A stretch of 24,057 bases of DNA from Bacillota bacterium (GCA_023450835.1 JAEXGM010000056.1:1-24057), one strand, 5' to 3'; counted from the first letter of the stretch, positions 1-7,701 are shown. A program made the numbers and translations. The notes: generated by a model from the sequence alone, not told the origin.

Positions 1-1817
1 TCGGCCCGCATGGATTTATAGTAATCCAGGGCTTCTTTTACAAGGGCTTTTCCTTCTTCGTTTATATTTCCCAGATGGCCGCTTTGGTGGATTCGAAGCA
101 GCATGGCATTTATCATATTAAATACTACTTCTTCTCTGTCCCCGTCCGTCATAGGGTAAGACCATATAGCGGACTGTTCCGGAGTGAGCCCCGTGGGCGA
201 ATTGGCCGCTATTGTGGCATAACGCCTGTAATCATCCTGGTCACTGGTGGATTGTATGGAGTATCTGGAAAGCATGGCATAATCTATCCGAAGTCCTCCG
301 CTGGAACAGTTTTCGATTATCAGATCGGGATATCTTGTGAAGATTGAATCCAGCCAGGCAAGATAGGCTCTTTCATGACCAAGAAGTCCCTCTCCTATGC
401 TATCCGCATAAAGTTCCGTACCAATGCCCGGTTCGATGTTATAGTCCATCTTAATATAGCCGATACCATATTCCGTTATCAGCCTGTCCATTACACTATT
501 CACATAATCGATTACCTGAGGATTCCTAAAGTCTAATTGGTATCTGGAACGGTCATATACCTTCTTCCCATGGCGCACAAAGAACCAGTCTTCTGAAACC
601 TTAGGTACTACCGGACAATGAATTCCCATAACTTCCAGCTCCAACCATACTCCCGGAATCATCCCTTTACTTCTGATATATTCCGTAACTTCTCTTAAGC
701 CCTTGGGAAATCGTTCCTTAGATTCTATCCACTCACCGACATTGTCCCACCAGGGCCCCGCACAGTACCAGCCCGCATCAATGCAGAAATATTCACAGCC
801 GGCTGCGCTGGCTGCATCCACCAAAGGAAATTCCTTCTCTGCCGTAGGATTTCCCCACAGACAGTTCATATAATCATTAAAGATTATTGCCAGGCTTTCA
901 TTGTCTTTGTTGGGTCTTCTTATCACTCTGCGGTATTTCGTCAGTTCTCCCATAGCGGAATCAAAATTTTCACCGTTTACACCTACTCCCACCGGTACGG
1001 AGAGAAAACTCTCTCCCGGTTTCAGATTCTTAAACCAGTGGGACTCGGTTTCTGTAGGTCCGCTAAGGGCCAGATATAAATGAGCGGACTGGTCGGAGAT
1101 TTCCCAGTGCCAGGAACCGTTATGTTCAATCTGCCAGAAGAGATTTGACCCGGTCTCTGTATTCTCTAAAAATGCCATGGGCAGATATTCTTTGGTGGAC
1201 CAGTTACCGGTATTGGTTATTCCCACTGCCTTGGATGAGCGCTGTTCTGCAACCGGCTGGGATTGTCCGATTCCAAGCTGCTCTAAGGTATAGGTCTGCC
1301 AGTCCATCTCTCTCTGCCAGGAATTATGAGGAATCTTTAGTGACATCTTTTTATCTCTTGGCAAAATTCCTTCTTTCTCAATTCCGGTGTAATTAAAGGA
1401 GGAAATATAGGTCAGAGTCTGCATTTCACTGCCTTTGTTGACCACCTCGCTCCAGGAACGGATTACCGAAATTCCGTCAAAGAACTGGAGATGGCTTGTT
1501 ACAGAAAGCCCGGTCCCTTCGTCAAAGGTTATAAACTCCAGTTTTCTGCCCGAAGAATTACGATAGTCTTTATGACTCTCATATTTCATACGGTATCCGG
1601 GGGCTGTTACGATATACTTTGTACCATGGCGCTCCAGGGGTCTGTCAAGTCCGGCGATATCCACTTCTACCAGATTGAAGCTGCCTTCCAGACTTCTTGC
1701 TTTGATTTCTTCCCCGTTAAAGGGAAGTGCGGAGAAATGCAGCAGCTTTAGCTGCCCGCCCTCTGTTATTTCAAAAACCGTATGAATATTATTTTCGTAA
1801 ATTGTAATTAAGCTCAT
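1..1817 (-). CDS. GH36 alpha-galactosidase, C-terminus beyond window
   Basis: Hydrolyses terminal alpha-1,6-galactose from raffinose-type sugars or galactomannan fragments. The reading frame is open from the ATG at 1817 to the window edge, giving about 605 residues of a family that is usually 720-740, so the C-terminal beta domain is cut off by the window and not by mutation. Family landmarks are visible: an N-terminal beta-sandwich, then the TIM barrel with CIDAGWY, the KMDYN nucleophile motif (Asp458) and the TSDQDD motif with the probable acid/base Asp526. The 68-residue spacing agrees with the roughly 70 known for this family. No signal peptide is seen, so the enzyme is cytoplasmic and needs imported substrate. 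AAGGAG lies just upstream of the start. The divergent AraC gene at 2127 is its likely regulator (inference). Confidence 0.93.
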   Translation of the reverse strand, partial: MSLITIYENNIHTVFEITEGGQLKLLHFSALPFNGEEIKARSLEGSFNLVEVDIAGLDRPLERHGTKYIVTAPGYRMKYESHKDYRNSSGRKLEFITFDEGTGLSVTSHLQFFDGISVIRSWSEVVNKGSEMQTLTYISSFNYTGIEKEGILPRDKKMSLKIPHNSWQREMDWQTYTLEQLGIGQSQPVAEQRSSKAVGITNTGNWSTKEYLPMAFLENTETGSNLFWQIEHNGSWHWEISDQSAHLYLALSGPTETESHWFKNLKPGESFLSVPVGVGVNGENFDSAMGELTKYRRVIRRPNKDNESLAIIFNDYMNCLWGNPTAEKEFPLVDAASAAGCEYFCIDAGWYCAGPWWDNVGEWIESKERFPKGLREVTEYIRSKGMIPGVWLELEVMGIHCPVVPKVSEDWFFVRHGKKVYDRSRYQLDFRNPQVIDYVNSVMDRLITEYGIGYIKMDYNIEPGIGTELYADSIGEGLLGHERAYLAWLDSIFTRYPDLIIENCSSGGLRIDYAMLSRYSIQSTSDQDDYRRYATIAANSPTGLTPEQSAIWSYPMTDGDREEVVFNMINAMLLRIHQSGHLGNINEEGKALVKEALDYYKSMRA

Positions 1818-2014
1818 AGTTTCATTCTCCTTGGTCTAATTCTTTCATGTTACTGTTCTAAAAGCTGTTCGGCAGACTTTCTCACATCAGCCAGCTGATG
1901 ATTATTTTAACAATGAATTCACGCTAAGACTATGATTGACAATAAGTCCTTCTGATATTTCATTTCATTATAAATATAGTGTATAATAAATGGTATTACA
2001 AAAGGGAAGACATA
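1818..2014. promoter_or_regulatory. Divergent promoter region, GH36 / AraC
   Basis: This is the non-coding region between two divergent genes. A TATAAT at 1982-1987 could serve the plus strand and its mirror ATTATA at 1967-1972 the minus strand. Neither has a good -35 box at 16-18 bases, which fits promoters that need an activator such as the neighbouring AraC protein. A TTGACA at 1936-1941 has no matching -10. No clear operator is seen. Confidence 0.35.
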
Positions 2015-2158
2015 ATGTATACGGATATTTCTACGGAACAGATTCTGACCTTTTTATATTATCCTTTTATAAAGCCTTTCGATAAAACACATAGGAACAT
2101 TAGAAAAGACTGGAGTTTTAATAAATATGAACCGAGATTTTTGTCTATGGAAAAATAA
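2015..2158 (+). CDS. Possible 47-codon leader ORF upstream of AraC
   Basis: An ATG at 2015 with GGGAAG seven bases upstream opens 47 codons, ending at TAA 2156-2158. It overlaps the first 32 bases of the AraC gene in another frame. The peptide begins MYTDISTEQILTFLYYPF and matches nothing I recognise. It could be a leader peptide that modulates AraC translation. It is unlikely to be a frameshifted AraC N-terminus, because the cupin domain of the downstream gene looks complete. Chance is also possible. Confidence 0.25.
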   Translation: MYTDISTEQILTFLYYPFIKPFDKTHRNIRKDWSFNKYEPRFLSMEK

Positions 2159-3053
2159 AAATGCTGAACATAAATGGTTACAACTAAAACGCTATTATTC
2201 ACTCAATGCTTCCATTTATGAAATGGAGCCCCATACTCATACCGAACTGGAAATCATGTATGTAACTTACGGAAAATGCGAAGTCACCTGTATTGACAGA
2301 CAGGGAAACTCTATTACTTACAACATGAAAAAAGAAGATTATATCATTATTGATTCCGGTGTTTTTCACTCACTTTATGTGGAGCGGGATGGCTTTTGCA
2401 GAATTCTGAACATTGAAATGCTCCTGGAAGACGCGGCCTCGGACTTTTGTATAGGCAATTTCACCGCAGAATCCCCTTCTTTAAGAGCATTTTTAGAGTC
2501 GGAAGAAGATTTTTCTTTTATGTCTGATAAGAATAATGAAATGTTATTCTTAATTGAAAACATTCAGCATTACGACAGTTCCCCAGTCGATAAAGCCGAA
2601 GGGTCTCTGGCACAGAATCTATATCTTGCCCAGTTTTTGATTCTGCTGGCAAGGCATGCCGATACCCGAGGAAAGACTTCAAAGGGCAACCGTTATGTTA
2701 AAAAGGTAAAGGAATACCTGGAACAAAATTATGAAAATGACATTCGTATCGGTGACATAGCGAATTTGTTCGGAATTTCAGAAGCTTATCTGCAGCGTAC
2801 TTATAAGCAGACCGAAGGCGAGAGCATAATCCGTTCACTGCATCGGATAAGAATGGAGAAAGCAAGTGTACTTCTGACAAACAGTAAACTCCCTGTCGTA
2901 GATATCGCCGTTTCTGTGGGCATAAACAGCAGGCAGCATTTCAGCCGCATTTTCTATGAGGAATATGGCTGTTCTCCAAAGGATTATCGGAAAATGAAAG
3001 GGAATTCAGAAGTAAATGAAGGTTTCGAGATATTTTTCTCACCAAAAGATTAA
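2127..3053 (+). CDS. AraC-family regulator with N-terminal cupin
   Basis: Ligand-responsive transcription factor of 308 residues. Residues about 25-110 form the cupin sensing domain, with the PHTHTELEI metal/sugar-site motif near residue 36 and YIIIDSGVFHSL further on. Residues about 190-292 form the double helix-turn-helix, with IRIGDIANLFGISEAYLQR as the first HTH and VVDIAVSVGINSRQHFSR as the second. The start at 2127 has GGAG about 11 bases upstream, slightly far, and is overlapped by a short upstream ORF. It is divergent from the GH36 gene, so alpha-galactoside-responsive control of that gene is the simplest reading. That link is inferred from position only. Confidence 0.9.
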   Translation: MNRDFCLWKNKNAEHKWLQLKRYYSLNASIYEMEPHTHTELEIMYVTYGKCEVTCIDRQGNSITYNMKKEDYIIIDSGVFHSLYVERDGFCRILNIEMLLEDAASDFCIGNFTAESPSLRAFLESEEDFSFMSDKNNEMLFLIENIQHYDSSPVDKAEGSLAQNLYLAQFLILLARHADTRGKTSKGNRYVKKVKEYLEQNYENDIRIGDIANLFGISEAYLQRTYKQTEGESIIRSLHRIRMEKASVLLTNSKLPVVDIAVSVGINSRQHFSRIFYEEYGCSPKDYRKMKGNSEVNEGFEIFFSPKD

Positions 3054-3084
3054 TCCTAATTAAAAACCAGATAAAATGAGGAGT

Positions 3085-3114
3085 GGGAGAAGCAAACAAA
3101 AGTTTACTTCTCCC
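3085..3114. terminator. Hairpin between convergent AraC genes
   Basis: GGGAGAAGCAAAC (3085-3097) pairs with GTTTACTTCTCCC (3102-3114): 12 of 13 positions pair, with one C/A mismatch and an AAAA loop. There is no long T-run on either strand. It lies between two convergent genes and probably acts as a bidirectional transcription stop. Confidence 0.6.
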
Positions 3115-3236
3115 TTATGAAAAAGTTTATGTCAGCAAGGTGGGGGCCTTGTTATTATCTTATAGGCTTAGTATAACTTCAAAATGTGTATTTTCTTTGA
3201 AGTCTTAATAAAAAATTTGTGAACTTGGCGATTCCT

Positions 3237-4103
3237 CTAATCGGAATGACTTTTCCGATACTCTCCGGGGGACATTTGAAAATAACTTCTAAAGCACCTG
3301 GCAAAATAGTTATTATCAGAAAAGCCGCTTAAAAGCGCTATCTCCGTAATCGTATCGGCGGTATTTTTTAGAAGTGAGGCAGCATGCAAAAGTCTTAACT
3401 GAATTACATACTGCAAAGGGGTCATCTTATAGGTCTCTTTGAATATACGTGTAAAATGCCTCTCAGACAGACAAGCCGCTTCCGCCATTTCCTTCACAGT
3501 TATCTCTTTCTTATAGTTCTTTTCAATATAAGAACCTGCATTTGCCACAAGCAAAACTCCCGGATGCTCTGTCTTCTCCGGCATGTGGTATCTTCTGGAC
3601 AGAAACACCACTACTTCCATAAAACAGGAGCGAATCATCTCCTTCCAGCCGTCCTGCCTTTCCTGGTACTCTTTCATCAGCTTGTCCAAAAGCAGCAATA
3701 TCTTCTGATACTCTTCAAATGTCAGTTTCAGCCTGCTCTGAAATTCGTACTCCCTTGAGATATATGGCTCTAAGAAAAATAACGCATGAAATCCGGGGGA
3801 CTCTTTCAGCTGATACATATCTTCAAAGAAAAATTCAGGCTTGAACATAATATTACAGGGAATAAATTCATGGGAATTCTTAAATTCATGAACCGTATTG
3901 GACCCTATAACAAACACATCTCCCTTGGAAATGGTGTAAGCCTCATTTCCAACCACATGAGCCGCTGTTCCATCCATAACAATCACCAGTTCCGTAAAGT
4001 CCCGGTGAACATGTTTGAAAAAATCACCGGAGTGATAGCCATATTGAATAAAAAACGGAAAATTCCTGTCATCCTGAAAGAACTCAAGTTTCATTTCATA
4101 CAT
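3237..4103 (-). CDS. AraC-family regulator with N-terminal cupin
   Basis: Transcription factor of 288 residues from the chosen start. The cupin part includes HVHRDFTELVIVMDG near residue 30 and GDVFVIGSNTVHEF. The C-terminal HTH pair is ITVKEMAEAACLSERHFTR and ITEIALLSGFSDNNYFAR, ending SPGEYRKSHSD. The open frame extends 16 codons further up to 4151, but only the ATG at 4103 has a strong RBS (AGGAGA at 4116-4111, seven-base spacing), so I use it. A good promoter lies at 4212-4184. The gene is divergent from the GH43 xylosidase and is probably its activator. It resembles the AraC gene at 2127 in architecture, but the two are not near-identical. Confidence 0.9.
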   Translation of the reverse strand: MYEMKLEFFQDDRNFPFFIQYGYHSGDFFKHVHRDFTELVIVMDGTAAHVVGNEAYTISKGDVFVIGSNTVHEFKNSHEFIPCNIMFKPEFFFEDMYQLKESPGFHALFFLEPYISREYEFQSRLKLTFEEYQKILLLLDKLMKEYQERQDGWKEMIRSCFMEVVVFLSRRYHMPEKTEHPGVLLVANAGSYIEKNYKKEITVKEMAEAACLSERHFTRIFKETYKMTPLQYVIQLRLLHAASLLKNTADTITEIALLSGFSDNNYFARCFRSYFQMSPGEYRKSHSD

Positions 4104-4183
4104 GCTCTCTTCTCCTGTCTGTTTTATGCTATAAAAGGTCTTATATTTCATAGAAATCCAGAAATAAAAGTGCTATTTTAAGT

Positions 4184-4212
4184 ATAATATATGCTATTAT
4201 GTGCTATGTCAA
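4184..4212 (-). promoter_or_regulatory. Sigma-A promoter for minus-strand AraC gene
   Basis: On the minus strand TTGACA (4212-4207) is followed after exactly 17 bases by TATTAT (4189-4184). Transcription would begin near 4177 and give a leader of about 70 bases before the ATG at 4103. The alternative start at 4151 would still be inside this transcript. Confidence 0.6.
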
Positions 4213-4233
4213 CCTTGTGATTAATATCAGAGT

Positions 4234-4501
4234 GAATTATTGAAAGGCATAATTCATACATAAGATTATACCTGGGAAATCCTCGGAATAATCTTGCGGC
4301 ACTTTGGAAAGTGCATGGCTGTTAGTGTGAAAATTAAAAAGATAATTTTCACACACATGTTTGTGCCTGCGAAATCCTCGGCGCAAACATGAGGCGCGTT
4401 GGAAAAGGCATGATTGTTAGTATGAAAAAGATAATTTTAATATGCAAATTTTATACCTGCTCCCAAAGTTCGCAGGATATGAGAAAGGTACGGTTGTTAT
4501 T
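4234..4501 (+). repeat. Tandem diverged leader modules upstream of GH43
   Basis: Three successive copies of an 80-95 base unit can be aligned, plus a partial one. Each has a hairpin built around CCTG(G/C)GAAATCCTCGG or its relic, then GGAAA(A)G(T/G)GCATG, TTGTTAGT, and a start codon followed by AAA. The start codons are GTG 4327, ATG 4422 and ATG 4502, the last being that of the GH43 gene. Hairpin stems are AAGATTAT/ATAATCTT (4262-4269/4288-4295), ATGTTTGTGC/GCGCAAACAT (4357-4366/4381-4390) and CCTGC/GCAGG (4456-4460/4472-4476). The sequences differ but pairing is kept. Copy 1 also has GTGTGAAAATTA/TAATTTTCACAC (4325-4336/4343-4354). A leading hairpin GAATTAT/ATAATTC (4234-4240/4249-4255) may be the relic of another copy. 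I recognise no known riboswitch. Confidence 0.6.
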
Positions 4502-4505
4502 ATGA
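4410..4505 (+). CDS. Possible leader peptide coupled to GH43 start
   Basis: The second repeat copy opens a frame at ATG 4410 (or in-frame ATG 4422) that ends at TGA 4503-4505 and so overlaps the GH43 ATG at 4502 as ATGA. The peptide from 4422 starts MKKIILICKFYTCSQSSQ and is 27 residues long. The first repeat copy holds a similar frame (GTG 4327 to TGA 4392) starting VKIKKIIFTHMFVPAKSS. No strong RBS is seen at a normal distance, so this is a suggestion, not a firm gene. Confidence 0.22.
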   Translation: MIVSMKKIILICKFYTCSQSSQDMRKVRLLL

Positions 4506-5995
4506 AATATCAAAATCCCATTATAAAAGGTTTCTATCCCGACCCCAGTGTTTGCTGCGCCAATGGTACTTATTATCTGGTATGCAGCTCTATGCATTAT
4601 TTTCCCGGCGTACCGTTATTTGAAAGTAAGGACCTGGTAAACTGGAAGCAGATCGGCCATTGTCTGACCAGAAAAAGTCAGATTGCACTGGATAAAGTAA
4701 ACAGTTCCGGCGGAGTTTTCGCTCCTACCATACGTTATCACGAGGGCCGGTTCTACATGACCACTACCAACGATACCACCCACCAGAACTTCTATGTCTG
4801 GACCGATGATATCTATGGAGAATGGTCCGAACCCCTATACGTAGACCAGGGCGGCATTGACCCTTCCCTGTATTTTGAGGCGGGCCGCACTTACTTTATG
4901 AGTAATGGCACCGATGATAATGGTATCGGCGGCATTGTCCAATGTGAGATTGATATTCTGACAGGAAAGAAGCTTACTCCCAGCAGGAGTATCTGGCAGG
5001 GCTCAGGCGGACGTTATCTGGAAGGACCTCACCTGTACAAAATCAACGGTCACTACTATCTCATCGCTGCGGAAGGCGGCACGGAATACGGTCACATGGT
5101 AACTTACGCAAGAGGCAGCTCTCCCTACGGCCCTTTTACCGGTTATCCAAAGAATCCGGTCTTGACCAACAGGAATCTGGGCGGGTATCCTATTCAGGGA
5201 ATCGGCCATGGGGATCTCATTCAGGCTCCTGACGGCAGCTACTGGCTGATTCATCTTGGCTTCAGGCAAACAGGCCAGTGGACTACTTTTCATCATCTGG
5301 GAAGAGAGGTTTTTCTTACCCCCGTATATTTTGAAGAAAACGGCTGGTTTGCCGCCGGAGACTGCGGAACAACAAAAGAATTTGTGGAGGTGCCCTATCT
5401 GACAGCTCTTCAGGAAGTGAAATCACAGTATACCTTTGAAAACACCTCCCGGAAGAATGACTGGTGCTATTTAAGGCATCCAAACTATGATAACTATAAT
5501 TTTACAGATAATAAGCTGACATTAACCGGCTCCCGTGTTTCTCTTAACGAAGCGGATTCCCCTTCTTTTCTTGGTCTAAGGCAGAAAGACTTTTCCGCAC
5601 ATATTACCTGTGAGGTTACCATTAATCACGGAGAAGCCGGTATTACGTTCATTATGGATGAGAATCACCATTATGACCTGGCAATAAAAAAAATAGCTGA
5701 AAGCTATTATATAATTCTGCGTCTTTGCATTGGTAATATAAAATCCATTGAGAACTCCTTTGAGCTTGGTGACCTTAATACCGCCAGACTTTTTATAGAA
5801 TCTGAAAACCAGCAGTATTCCTTTTCTGCTGTGACGCCGGAGGGTTTGCATAAACTTGGATACGGATTGACCCGTTATCTGTCCTCCGAGGTCGCAGGCG
5901 GCTTTACCGGTGTAATCATCGGACTCTATGCATTCAGCGAGGAACTGCCGAATAAGGCTGAATTTGAAGGTTTTAATTGCACCTATACAGCCTGA
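4502..5995 (+). CDS. GH43 beta-xylosidase / alpha-L-arabinofuranosidase
   Basis: Removes xylose or arabinofuranose from xylo-oligosaccharides by an inverting mechanism. The 497-residue protein starts NPIIKGFYPDPSV, the hallmark of XynB-type GH43 enzymes. The five-bladed propeller (about 1-300) carries the expected trio: base Asp14 in PDPS, pKa-tuning Asp120 in GGIDPSLYF and acid Glu174 in YLEGPHLY. Residues about 320-497 form the beta-sandwich domain usual in this group. There is no signal peptide, so it acts inside the cell. The frame extends upstream to ATG 4442, but family N-termini begin close to NPI and the upstream codons lie inside a repeat, so 4502 is preferred. The divergent AraC protein is the probable regulator. 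Exact substrate cannot be told from sequence. Confidence 0.93.
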   Translation: MKYQNPIIKGFYPDPSVCCANGTYYLVCSSMHYFPGVPLFESKDLVNWKQIGHCLTRKSQIALDKVNSSGGVFAPTIRYHEGRFYMTTTNDTTHQNFYVWTDDIYGEWSEPLYVDQGGIDPSLYFEAGRTYFMSNGTDDNGIGGIVQCEIDILTGKKLTPSRSIWQGSGGRYLEGPHLYKINGHYYLIAAEGGTEYGHMVTYARGSSPYGPFTGYPKNPVLTNRNLGGYPIQGIGHGDLIQAPDGSYWLIHLGFRQTGQWTTFHHLGREVFLTPVYFEENGWFAAGDCGTTKEFVEVPYLTALQEVKSQYTFENTSRKNDWCYLRHPNYDNYNFTDNKLTLTGSRVSLNEADSPSFLGLRQKDFSAHITCEVTINHGEAGITFIMDENHHYDLAIKKIAESYYIILRLCIGNIKSIENSFELGDLNTARLFIESENQQYSFSAVTPEGLHKLGYGLTRYLSSEVAGGFTGVIIGLYAFSEELPNKAEFEGFNCTYTA

Positions 5996-6023
5996 CCGAA
6001 TCAAAATCATTATACTTAAGACT

Positions 6024-6060
6024 TAAGCACCTTCATTTATCTAAATGATGAAGGTGCTTA
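6024..6060 (+). terminator. Rho-independent terminator after GH43
   Basis: TAAGCACCTTCAT (6024-6036) pairs perfectly with ATGAAGGTGCTTA (6048-6060), giving 13 base pairs around an 11-base loop. A T-rich but interrupted tail (TTATATATTTAT) follows. It lies 29 bases after the GH43 stop codon. Confidence 0.8.
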
Positions 6061-6089
6061 TTATATATTTATACACTATGGTTTATTAC

Positions 6090-6137
6090 TTGACATAGTA
6101 AATTCGACGTACTATAATAAAGTACATCAGATTTACT
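6090..6137 (+). promoter_or_regulatory. Consensus promoter with two MarR-like operators
   Basis: TTGACA (6090-6095), a 17-base spacer and TATAAT (6113-6118) make a perfect sigma-A promoter. Two copies of AGTA-N9-TACT lie at 6097-6113 and 6121-6137, 24 bases apart. One sits between the -35 and -10 boxes and the other over the transcription start. Extended, the first reads ATAGTA-N9-TACTAT. This arrangement fits autorepression by the MarR protein encoded just downstream (inference). AAGGAG follows at 6141-6146. Confidence 0.75.
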
Positions 6138-6151
6138 AAAAAGGAGACCCT

Positions 6152-6580
6152 ATGGACGAATTAATTGCTGCAGCCGAGCAGATTTCACTGTTTTGCAGGC
6201 TTAATATCAATACAAAACGTGAGCTCCCAATCCGATCAAGTGAAATGGGAATGTTAATTTATCTTTGTAAGACCTCAGAGGAAAAGACACCTATGGGTGT
6301 CGCACGGTTTTTTAAAGTATCCAAGGCAATGGCAACAAATATGGTAACTTCTCTATTAAAAAAAGGATATATAGAAAAATACGCCGCTCCTAATGATGGT
6401 CGCAGCTTTTTACTTTATCCTACCGAAAAAGCAGTACAGTTAGTAAACAGTACTTATGAAGAATACTCTAAGACCATACTGACCTTACAGGAGAAAATGG
6501 GCATGGCCAATTTCAAAAAGCTGCTGTCTCTCCTTGAAATATCAAATAATATTTTATTGGAGGAAAAAAATAATGAGTAA
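6152..6580 (+). CDS. MarR-family transcriptional regulator
   Basis: A 142-residue winged-helix regulator. The recognition region is MGVARFFKVSKAMATNMV (about residues 49-66), followed by LLKKGYIEK and the wing NDGRSFLLYPTEKA, with the DGRS turn typical of MarR proteins. Flanking N- and C-terminal helices would form the dimer interface. AAGGAG lies five bases upstream of the ATG. Its last eight bases overlap the start of the oxidoreductase gene, so the two are translationally coupled, and the promoter carries a doubled inverted repeat. MarR/NmrA pairs commonly respond to electrophiles, quinones or phenolics, but the ligand here is unknown. Confidence 0.9.
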   Translation: MDELIAAAEQISLFCRLNINTKRELPIRSSEMGMLIYLCKTSEEKTPMGVARFFKVSKAMATNMVTSLLKKGYIEKYAAPNDGRSFLLYPTEKAVQLVNSTYEEYSKTILTLQEKMGMANFKKLLSLLEISNNILLEEKNNE

Positions 6581-7438
6581 AATCATGGTAACAGGTGCCC
6601 TTGGCAATGTAGGCGGTTATGTTGCAAAACATGCCATCTTAAACGGCCAGGAGGTCAAAGCAGCTGATATTAATCTTGAGGCTTTGGAAACACGATACGC
6701 AGGAAAGGCAGAAAGTGTATTCTTAGATTTTACAGACAGCAGTACCTTCGAAGCTGCCTTAGAAGGAGTCGACCGGATTTTTATCATGCGCCCCCGCCCC
6801 ATCTTGGAAAACCGGCGGATTTAAAACCTTTTATAGAAGCTCTGAGGAGTAAAGGCGGTATCCGGCTTGTAAGCTTTTTATCCCTGATGGGTGTGGAAAA
6901 TAATCCGGTGCCGCCCCACCATAAGATTGAAAAATATATTGAAAGAACAGGCCTGCCTTACTGCCATATACGCCCCAGTTTCTTCATGCAGAATATCAGC
7001 GGCGTTCATGCCTTTGAAATCAAGCACTTTGACCGTTTAGTAGTACCGGTAAAAAATGCGCTGACCAGTTTTGTAGATGCCGAAGACATCGGTGAACTGA
7101 CCGCTAAAATACTGACCGAGCCGGAAAAACATCAGAACAAAAGCTATTCTATCACAGGCCCTGAAGCAATCGACTATTGGCAGGTAGAAAAAATCCTCTC
7201 AAAAGAGCTTGGCCGTAAAATTATTTATACAAATCCCCGTCCATCCCTTGCGTTAAAGTATTGGAAACATATACGCGGTCTAGAACCGGAGTATGCAACT
7301 GTTATGGGTATGCTTTATATGATGACCCGTATGGGAACAGCCAAAAAAGTCACCTCCGCCTTCGTAGAGGTAGTAGGTAAAAAACCGCAGACCTTTCAGC
7401 AGTTTGTAAAGAAAAATATAAATGCGTGGGCTAACTGA
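6573..7438 (+). pseudogene. NmrA/SDR-like NAD(P)-binding oxidoreductase, frameshifted
   Basis: The N-terminal half reads MSKIMVTGALGNVGGYVAKH, with the GxxGxxG dinucleotide-binding loop, and stops at TAA 6822-6824. The rest continues in another frame (DLKPFIEALRSKGG, LPYCHIRPSFFMQNISG, FVDAEDIGELTAKIL, SITGPEAIDY), all typical of atypical SDR/NmrA proteins. Adding one C to the C-run at 6791-6795 restores one 288-residue protein, the normal family length, reading RPPPHLGKPADLKPF across the join. The gene is therefore either inactivated by one base or carries a sequencing error. The start ATG at 6573 overlaps the MarR stop codon and has GGAGG ahead of it. Substrate unknown; quinone or azo-compound reduction is one possibility. 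Confidence 0.85.
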
Positions 7439-7442
7439 AAAA

Positions 7443-7464
7443 GGCCCACCCCTTAAGGTGAGCC
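7443..7464. terminator. GC-rich hairpin after oxidoreductase
   Basis: GGCCCACC (7443-7450) pairs with GGTGAGCC (7457-7464) with one mismatch, around a CCTTAA loop. On the minus strand TTTTT follows directly; on the plus strand only a weak T stretch follows. It comes four bases after the oxidoreductase stop codon and is the likely end of that transcript. Confidence 0.55.
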
Positions 7465-7534
7465 CAGAAACTTTCATACGTTATTAATAGCAGGAACTGA
7501 AACTGCAATATTTTAAAAGTTGTCTACATAATTC

Positions 7535-7579
7535 ACTAAAATGACTTGAACTAAAGTGGCATGAACTAAAATTGAAACA
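7535..7579 (+). repeat. Three tandem 15-base repeats
   Basis: ACTAAAATGACTTGA, ACTAAAGTGGCATGA and ACTAAAATTGAAACA follow one another without gaps, starting at 7535, 7550 and 7565. They lie in the non-coding stretch 7439-7809. The rest of that stretch is AT-rich, with a weak hairpin at 7702-7724 and a promoter at 7759; no gene is seen in it. Confidence 0.55.
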
Positions 7580-7701
7580 CATAATTGTTATCCTCCTTGT
7601 AAGTTGCTATCTCTTAGGAACAAATTCATTGTAACACTTTTGTAACATTTATGTAATATATTATTAATGGAAATCCAAGAAAATGATGGAACTGCTTTTC
7701 C

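Noticed and set aside
1936..1941. TTGACA as the -35 box of the AraC promoter
   Set aside because: The nearest TATAAT is 40 bases away, far outside the usable spacing.
3786..4181. 131-codon plus-strand frame
   Set aside because: It is antisense to the AraC gene, has no RBS or recognisable motif, and follows from that gene's codon pattern.
4442..4501. Longer GH43 start at ATG 4442, adding 20 residues
   Set aside because: The extra codons lie in the repeat module, no RBS precedes them, and GH43 enzymes begin right before NPI.
4261..4501. CRISPR array
   Set aside because: The copies are 80-95 bases, diverged and contiguous, without equal spacers or identical repeats.
5576..6010. 144-codon minus-strand frame
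   Set aside because: It is antisense to the GH43 C-terminal domain, which has clear family support, and shows no domain.
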